9,301 nt of DNA from assembly GCA_013151875.1 (NCBI GenBank), contig JAADHL010000277.1, positions 1 to 9,301 on the forward strand. Reading direction: 5' to 3'. This stretch comes from Deltaproteobacteria bacterium (GTDB taxonomy: Bacteria > Myxococcota_A > UBA9042 > DTJE01). This document shows, piece by piece, positions 5,582 through 9,301 of this stretch (its first letter is position 1; each line of letters opens with the position of its first letter). Under the pieces are notes generated by a model, which did no database searches, had not been told where the DNA came from, and saw nothing but the letters and a program-made list of their open reading frames with translations. The position numbers were made by a program, and so were the translations under genes.

Positions 5582-7073
5582 TCAGCGCCGTCACGAGCAA
5601 CCCGGCCCATCGACCACCAGGGCCGGCTCCGGACTGAACGCACCCGCCGCTGGATTGAGCCGGAAAGACGCAGTCGTCCTCGTCGGTTGATCCGTCGCAA
5701 TCGTTGTCGACGCCGTCCCCGCAGACCTCGGCTTCGGGATTACCCGGCACTGCCTGGCAGACGACATCCAGGCCATCGTCGGAGCACCGGTACTTGCCCA
5801 GCACCGAGCATGCGCCGACCCCAACCCAGCAATTCTCCGCAACGGGAAATCCCTCATCAGTGGCGCCGTCACAATCATTGTCCAGACCGTCCCCGCACAG
5901 TTCATCCACCGATTTTCCGGGTATCGCGTCGCAAACAGCACCCGCTCCGTCCTGGGAGCACACGCCGATCCCCTTGACAGCGCATGCGCCGATCCCGCTG
6001 AAGCAGGTTTCCCCCAGGCTGAAGCCCTCATCCGTCTCGCCATCGCAGTCGTTGTCCAGGCCGTCGCAGGTCACCTCCACATCCTCGTACGTCGAGGGGT
6101 AGGTGCAGCCGGCGCCGGCGGGTCCGTTGCATACCGGTTGGGAACCCGAGCATACCCCCTTGTCCCTGCACTGGCCGGAAAGCGGCAGGCCCTCGTCGGT
6201 CAGACCATCGCAATCGTTGTCCAGGCCGTCACAGATGGTTTCTTCCTGCTGATACGTGTCAGGAAAGGGGCAAGCAAAGCCCTCGGCCCCAAAACACTGG
6301 GCCACAACGCCGTTGCAGACGCCCTTGTCGGGGCATTCGAAAGGCGGGATCAGCCCATCGTCCTCCAGGCCGTTGCAGTCGTCATCCAGGCCGTTGCAGA
6401 CCTCCTCTGCCTGTGGGTTCACGGCCGCGTTGTCGTCGTCGCAGTCTCCCTGGTCCTCGGCCAGACCATCGCCGTCGTCATCGCAAAACGTATTCTGCTG
6501 ACCCGGAGTACCCAGATTTCCCAGGAGGCCGAAGGGCTTTCTGCCGTAGCACCACTGCTTGGCCACCTGACCGCCAAGGGGTGGGGGTTCCAGCGAAAAG
6601 GACGAACCCTTTTTTACGTCCAGCGACTCGGGACCATAGGCAGTAAGGTCCACCAAGGCGCCTGCCTTCAGCAGGAAAAGCACGTCCTCTTCCGGATCCA
6701 TCAGGAGGTCGCCGCCGTAGATATAGTCCGGATCCACGCCGCCGTTGACCTCGGCGTCACCCGCCCTGGCAAGAACCATTACGGCGCCAGGTTTCAGCAC
6801 CATGGTCTTTGCCGGGCTGATGACGTGAAATCCGCCGGACAGAGTGGCCAGAACCATGCCCTGAAGGTTGACCGGCTCCAGTGTATCGTTTTGGATCTCG
6901 ATCCACTGCCCGACGCCCGCGTCAACGCCTTTGGGGTCGACCATGAACTCCGATATCACGGCAATCTGCCACATTTCGGGGTCGAACTCGTAGGCCTGGG
7001 CCCTGGAGGCCGAAAGGGCAATACAAAGCAAAACCGGTACGATGGTTTTCACGCTTGGATCGTACTGTTTCAC
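5523..7073 (-). CDS. Secreted lamin-tail domain protein with MopE-type Asp/Cys repeats and C-terminal sorting tail
   Basis: This 516-residue protein (GTG start) has a signal peptide ending SASRAQA (21-27), a lamin-tail domain about 36-165 (QIAVISEFMVDP, then GQWIEIQN, then LKPGAVMVLAR), and from 197 an acidic Cys-rich region. That region opens with CDDDGDG and GDCDDDNAAVNP (197-220) and holds five copies of a C-G-LDNDCDG-TDEG type motif at 226, 281, 336, 393 and 451, a pattern of the MopE-like putative metal-binding family (Ca2+ or similar; copper in MopE itself). Disulfides are likely. The end has GGC (476-478), a hydrophobic helix about 489-506 and RLRSKSRHR, a GC_trans_RRR-like tail. It is presumably displayed on the cell surface. 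The start is uncertain: GTG 7073 has GAGGAG at 7094-7089 (15-nt gap), TTG 7076 has a 12-nt gap, and GTG 7052 gives a classic signal peptide but no ribosome site. The frame extends further upstream into fni, but that part is antisense noise. Confidence 0.87.
   Translation of the reverse strand: MKQYDPSVKTIVPVLLCIALSASRAQAYEFDPEMWQIAVISEFMVDPKGVDAGVGQWIEIQNDTLEPVNLQGMVLATLSGGFHVISPAKTMVLKPGAVMVLARAGDAEVNGGVDPDYIYGGDLLMDPEEDVLFLLKAGALVDLTAYGPESLDVKKGSSFSLEPPPLGGQVAKQWCYGRKPFGLLGNLGTPGQQNTFCDDDGDGLAEDQGDCDDDNAAVNPQAEEVCNGLDDDCNGLEDDGLIPPFECPDKGVCNGVVAQCFGAEGFACPFPDTYQQEETICDGLDNDCDGLTDEGLPLSGQCRDKGVCSGSQPVCNGPAGAGCTYPSTYEDVEVTCDGLDNDCDGETDEGFSLGETCFSGIGACAVKGIGVCSQDGAGAVCDAIPGKSVDELCGDGLDNDCDGATDEGFPVAENCWVGVGACSVLGKYRCSDDGLDVVCQAVPGNPEAEVCGDGVDNDCDGSTDEDDCVFPAQSSGGCVQSGAGPGGRWAGLLVTALISLMIPAGIRLRSKSRHRV
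5693..6398 (-). repeat. Five tandem ~165-175 bp units encoding MopE-like motifs
   Basis: The motif-encoding cores start near 6398, 6233, 6068, 5897 and 5723, giving unit lengths of 165, 165, 171 and 174 bp. The plus-strand core, near CAATCGTTGTCCAGGCCGTC, is repeated with few changes, so the units arose by in-frame duplication. The protein between cores diverges more but keeps a C..G.C pattern. Confidence 0.75.
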
Positions 7074-7090
7074 CAATGATTTTGAAAGCT

Positions 7091-7167
7091 CCTCTGACCC
7101 GACCGTTTGGATCCGTCCATAAGGTTCTTGCCCGCCCGGCCAGCTTGGATAATACTCGGGTCGGAGG
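7091..7167. repeat. 12-bp inverted repeat bracketing the divergent lamin-tail / fni control region
   Basis: CCTCTGACCCGA (7091-7102) and TCGGGTCGGAGG (7156-7167) pair at 11 of 12 positions plus one G-U, with 53 bp between. The right arm contains the fni Shine-Dalgarno GGAGG; the left arm, read on the minus strand, overlaps the GAGGAG proposed for the lamin-tail gene. It may be a pair of operator sites shared by the divergent genes. Confidence 0.35.
7125..7153 (+). promoter_or_regulatory. Possible promoter of the fni-mvk operon
   Basis: GATAAT (7148-7153) matches five of six positions of a -10 box. The 17-bp-spaced -35 position holds TTCTTG (7125-7130), a poor match; TTGCCC (7128-7133) with 16 bp to TAATAC is an alternative. 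On the other strand the same bases read GTATTATC, so a shared bidirectional -10 is conceivable. Confidence 0.3.
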
Positions 7168-7172
7168 TGGCA

Positions 7173-8255
7173 ATGTCGACTATCAGCCGCAAGTCGGAAC
7201 ATATCCGCGTCTGCGTCGAGGAAGACGTGGAACCACGGGACGCGAACAACGGCCTGGATGCGTTTCGCTTTGATCACGATGCCCTGCCGGACCTTGATTT
7301 CGATGAGGTGGATACCGGCGCATCCCTGCTGGGCAGGAACCTGCGCTGGCCCTTCTTCATCGGCTCCATGACCGGCGGCACCCAGGGCGCCAGGGACCTG
7401 AATACGCGCCTGGCGGTCGCAGCGGCCCGGTCGGGTTGTGGAATGGCGCTGGGTTCCCTGAGACCCGCCCTGGAGGACCCTGACAGTCTGCCCACTTTCG
7501 ACGTCAGGAAGGCCGCCCCTGACCTGCCGCTGCTGCTGGGCAACATAGGCATCGCCCAGATGGCGGACCCGCGCCTGCCGGATCGCCTGCCGCCGGTGTG
7601 CGAAAGGCTGCGCCTGGACGGGCTGATTGTCCATCTGAATCCCATGCAGGAGGTCTTGCAGCCCGAAGGCGATACCCGCTTCAAGGGCCTGCTGGACCGA
7701 CTGGTGGACTTCAGGAGGCTGATGAAACAGTCCCTCGACCTCCCACTGGTCATCAAGGAGGTGGGGTCCGGGTTTTCCGAATCCACATCGGCGCGTCTCA
7801 GGGCAGTGGATCCCGACCTGATCGAGACGGCCGGGACCGGCGGCACATCGTGGATCAGGGTGGAGGGTCTGAGGGGCGGAGACCCGGTAAGGTCAAGGTG
7901 TTCCGTGACTTTGGCGGGATGGGGCCATTCACTTGCGCAGTCCATCTCCAACGTGCGCAAGGCCATGCCAGGCACCGGGATCGTGGCTTCAGGTGGCCTT
8001 AGAACTGGTCTGGACCTGGCGGTGGCGCTCAGGCTGGGTGCAAGCGCGGGGGCCATGGCCCTGCCCCTTCTGAAAGCCGCTCTGGAGGGGTCGGATCGCC
8101 TGGACGAGGCCCTGGACACGGTTCTGTTCGAACTGCGCGCGGTCATGTTCGGGACCGGCAGCCGAACCCTGGCGGACCTGAAACGCGCCCCCATGATGGA
8201 TACGAATGGGGAACAGGTCCCGCTGTCCGAATCGCCCCCACAAACGCAAGACTGA
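7173..8255 (+). CDS. fni: Isopentenyl-diphosphate delta-isomerase, type 2 (FMN-dependent)
   Basis: This 360-residue enzyme interconverts isopentenyl and dimethylallyl diphosphate using reduced FMN and Mg2+ in the cytoplasm. Family motifs are complete and in order: RKSEH (6-10, substrate phosphate end), SMTGG (65-69, FMN), ALGSLRP (92-98), GNIG (123-126), HLNPMQE (154-160, with the conserved Gln and Mg-binding Glu), IKEVGSG (194-200), GTGGTSW (221-227), SGGLRTGLDLA (273-283, FMN phosphate) and LGA (288-290), then ELRAVMFGTGSRTLADLKR. Length is slightly above the usual ~345 because of a polar C-terminal tail. ATG 7173 is chosen over the in-frame ATG 7107 because GGAGG (7163-7167) lies 5 nt upstream and the RKSEH motif follows at once. 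The stop overlaps the start of the mevalonate kinase gene (TGATG). Confidence 0.95.
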   Translation: MSTISRKSEHIRVCVEEDVEPRDANNGLDAFRFDHDALPDLDFDEVDTGASLLGRNLRWPFFIGSMTGGTQGARDLNTRLAVAAARSGCGMALGSLRPALEDPDSLPTFDVRKAAPDLPLLLGNIGIAQMADPRLPDRLPPVCERLRLDGLIVHLNPMQEVLQPEGDTRFKGLLDRLVDFRRLMKQSLDLPLVIKEVGSGFSESTSARLRAVDPDLIETAGTGGTSWIRVEGLRGGDPVRSRCSVTLAGWGHSLAQSISNVRKAMPGTGIVASGGLRTGLDLAVALRLGASAGAMALPLLKAALEGSDRLDEALDTVLFELRAVMFGTGSRTLADLKRAPMMDTNGEQVPLSESPPQTQD

Positions 8256-9139
8256 TGACTAACGAACGCATCGAGCCCCCTCAAGCCTGCGCCAAGCTGA
8301 TCCTGTGCGGCGAGCACTTCGTCCTGAACAACGCCCCTGCGATTGCGATGCCGCTTGAGTCCCTCAGACTCCTGCTTGAACCCGCCCAAAAACCTGGCGG
8401 CGATCCCGTTCTTGCACGCGCATGGAATACCGCCCGAACAGCCGCCGGCCTCGGCAAAGCAGACGGTTTCCCCTTTGCAATCAGGTCCGCGATCCCCAGA
8501 GGCGTCGGGCTGGGGTCCAGCGCGGCGCTGGCAGTGGCCATGGTGCGCGCGGCGGCCCGGGAGGCCGGATTGGCTGCTGACAATGATTACACCACCGCAG
8601 TGGCCACCCGAATCGAGGACGTGTTCCACGGCAAATCCAGCGGTCTGGACCCGGCGGCGGTGGTTGCAGGCTGCCCTGTGCTGCGCCTTGCGGACGGCAC
8701 GATGCAAGAACTGTCATGGGGGCTCAAGGGGATTGCCATCCTTGTGGGTCGCGTTCCGACCGAGGGCAGCACGGCCGAGGCCGTTGCCCGGACAAGGAAC
8801 TTTGCCGCGTGCAGCCCCAAGCGTTTCGATTCGCTGCTTGATGAGGCCCATGTCCTGGCGGGCCGATTGGCCGATGCCGTCGAAGGCCGCGTTCCTTCCA
8901 GCGAGCGGATTGCCGGCGAAGTCCTGTCCCGTTTTCACCGGATGCTCGCCGAGACGGGCGTATCTTGCCCCTCGCTCGACCTGATGGTCGAATCGGCCGA
9001 ATCAGCGGGCGCGCTGGGCGCAAAACTCACCGGAGCCGGTCTGGGTGGATGCGCCCTGGCTCTCGTTGAAAACGGACATGAAGACGCGGTTCAAGAGGCC
9101 ATGATTCGCTCGGGAGCATTGGATGTGTTCCGGGTGTGA
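8255..9139 (+). CDS. mvk: Mevalonate kinase (GHMP kinase family)
   Basis: This 294-residue kinase transfers phosphate from ATP to mevalonate, giving 5-phosphomevalonate, the first kinase step of the mevalonate pathway. GHMP motifs are intact: motif 1 AKLILCGEHFVL (13-24, Lys14), motif 2 PRGVGLGSSAAL (81-92, the ATP phosphate loop), Glu121 in the Mg2+ position, KSSGLDP (127-133, Asp132 the expected catalytic base) and motif 3 KLTGAGLGGCA (257-267). The CGEHFVL and GKSSGLDP forms favour mevalonate kinase over phosphomevalonate kinase or diphosphomevalonate decarboxylase, which would be the main alternatives. Start ATG 8255 shares one base with the fni stop; no Shine-Dalgarno site is evident, so termination-reinitiation coupling is likely. 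Being cotranscribed with fni supports the pathway call; other pathway genes are not in the window. Confidence 0.9.
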   Translation: MTNERIEPPQACAKLILCGEHFVLNNAPAIAMPLESLRLLLEPAQKPGGDPVLARAWNTARTAAGLGKADGFPFAIRSAIPRGVGLGSSAALAVAMVRAAAREAGLAADNDYTTAVATRIEDVFHGKSSGLDPAAVVAGCPVLRLADGTMQELSWGLKGIAILVGRVPTEGSTAEAVARTRNFAACSPKRFDSLLDEAHVLAGRLADAVEGRVPSSERIAGEVLSRFHRMLAETGVSCPSLDLMVESAESAGALGAKLTGAGLGGCALALVENGHEDAVQEAMIRSGALDVFRV

Positions 9140-9167
9140 GTCCAATTCAGCTCGATTCCATGTTTCT

Positions 9168-9220
9168 CCAGTGGATGGGCGAGGACGGGGATTTCCCACG
9201 GAAACGTGAGCATCCATTGG
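9168..9220. other. Nested inverted repeats in the convergent spacer after mvk
   Basis: CCAGTGGATG (9168-9177) can pair with CATCCATTGG (9211-9220) with one G-U, and inside lies CACG-GAAA-CGTG (9197-9208), a short stem with a GAAA tetraloop. No T run follows on either strand, so it is not a canonical intrinsic terminator. It could be a structured 3' end for mvk or for the opposing gene. Confidence 0.25.
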
Positions 9221-9231
9221 CGGTACGGAGT

Positions 9232-9301
9232 TCAGGGTAAAAGGGCGACCTGATCGATGCCGATGGCGTGTCCATCGCCGCTCATCACCGGGTCGATCCG
9301 G
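9232..9301 (-). CDS. Probable 3' end of an opposing gene (22 residues visible)
   Basis: Read from the window end on the minus strand, an open frame of 22 codons ends at TGA (9234-9232) with the terminus GIDQVALLP. Codon third positions are mostly G or C, as in the neighbouring genes. An IDxVALxP ending is common at the last strand of beta-sandwich (jelly-roll or carbohydrate-binding-like) domains, which is only a hint. It would be convergent with mvk with a 92-nt gap. Too little is visible to name it. Confidence 0.4.
   Translation of the reverse strand, partial: RIDPVMSGDGHAIGIDQVALLP

Noticed and set aside
5693..6398. Regular ~170-bp repeats as a CRISPR array
   Set aside because: The repeats are in-frame coding units with conserved protein motifs and varying unit lengths, and no cas genes are present.
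6138..7079. 313-codon plus-strand frame across the MopE repeats
   Set aside because: Its repeated IAIVVQAV-like segments are the reverse reading of the LDNDCDG units; the minus strand has the signal peptide, domains and tail.
7107..7172. ATG 7107 as the start of fni
   Set aside because: It would precede the possible promoter and add 22 residues before the conserved N-terminal RKSEH; ATG 7173 has GGAGG at the right distance.
7053..7634. Upstream extension of the lamin-tail frame on the minus strand to a start at 7634
   Set aside because: It is antisense to the conserved N-terminal half of fni, has low-complexity Gln/Arg composition, and the signal peptide with SASRAQA begins only near 7073/7052.
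7274..8707. 477-codon minus-strand frame across fni and mvk
   Set aside because: It lies opposite two genes with full catalytic motifs and shows Arg/Ser/Pro-rich composition typical of antisense frames in GC-rich DNA.
1..9301. A defence, toxin-antitoxin, phage or transposon module
   Set aside because: No nuclease, integrase, transposase, toxin or reverse transcriptase motif was found in any supported gene; the RodZ-type HTH gene is not an antitoxin because it has a membrane helix and is paired with recO.

Overview
The window (9,301 bp, GC-rich) looks like a chromosomal piece from a Myxococcota / former delta-proteobacterial bacterium. The grounds are: two secreted proteins with Gly-Cys / membrane helix / Arg tails of the GC_trans_RRR (MYXO-CTERM-like) sort; a MopE-type Asp/Cys repeat protein with a lamin-tail domain; a lipoprotein-like LVIVD beta-propeller; a PEGA-like envelope protein ending in a GRF motif; and mevalonate-pathway isoprenoid genes instead of an obvious MEP pathway. 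The taxonomic call is inference from gene content; no rRNA is present.

Layout. 1-1326 (+): 3' part of a secreted purple-acid-phosphatase-like metallophosphoesterase with a C-terminal sorting tail. 1323-2720 (-): exported PEGA-like two-helix envelope protein, tail to tail with the first gene and sharing a CTAG for both stop codons. 2721-2853: divergent control region with a good promoter for a 60-residue charged protein (2854-3036, +). 3037-3104: convergent spacer with hairpins. 3105-4232 (-): membrane-anchored seven-repeat LVIVD propeller. 4233-4368: divergent control region with a TTGACA-17-TAGATT promoter and a 23-bp inverted repeat. 4369-5581 (+): a short RodZ-like HTH membrane protein overlapping recO by 8 nt. 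5523-7073 (-): lamin-tail/MopE-repeat surface protein whose 3' end overlaps recO antisense by 59 nt. 7074-7172: divergent control region. 7173-9139 (+): type 2 isopentenyl diphosphate isomerase (fni) coupled by TGATG to mevalonate kinase. 9232-9301 (-): probable 3' end of another gene.

How the genes relate. fni and the mevalonate kinase are a true functional pair: the kinase phosphorylates mevalonate and the isomerase balances IPP and DMAPP; the other pathway steps are not in this window. The RodZ-like gene and recO are one transcription unit. The four envelope/surface genes (phosphoesterase, PEGA-like, LVIVD propeller, lamin-tail/MopE) are typical of the large accessory surface repertoire of Myxococcota and are not obviously one pathway. 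No tRNA, rRNA, CRISPR array, insertion sequence, phage gene or recognisable defence system was found. No stretch longer than about 140 bp lacks a gene. The least explained items are the 60-residue protein, the convergent overlaps, and the inverted repeats in the divergent promoter regions.
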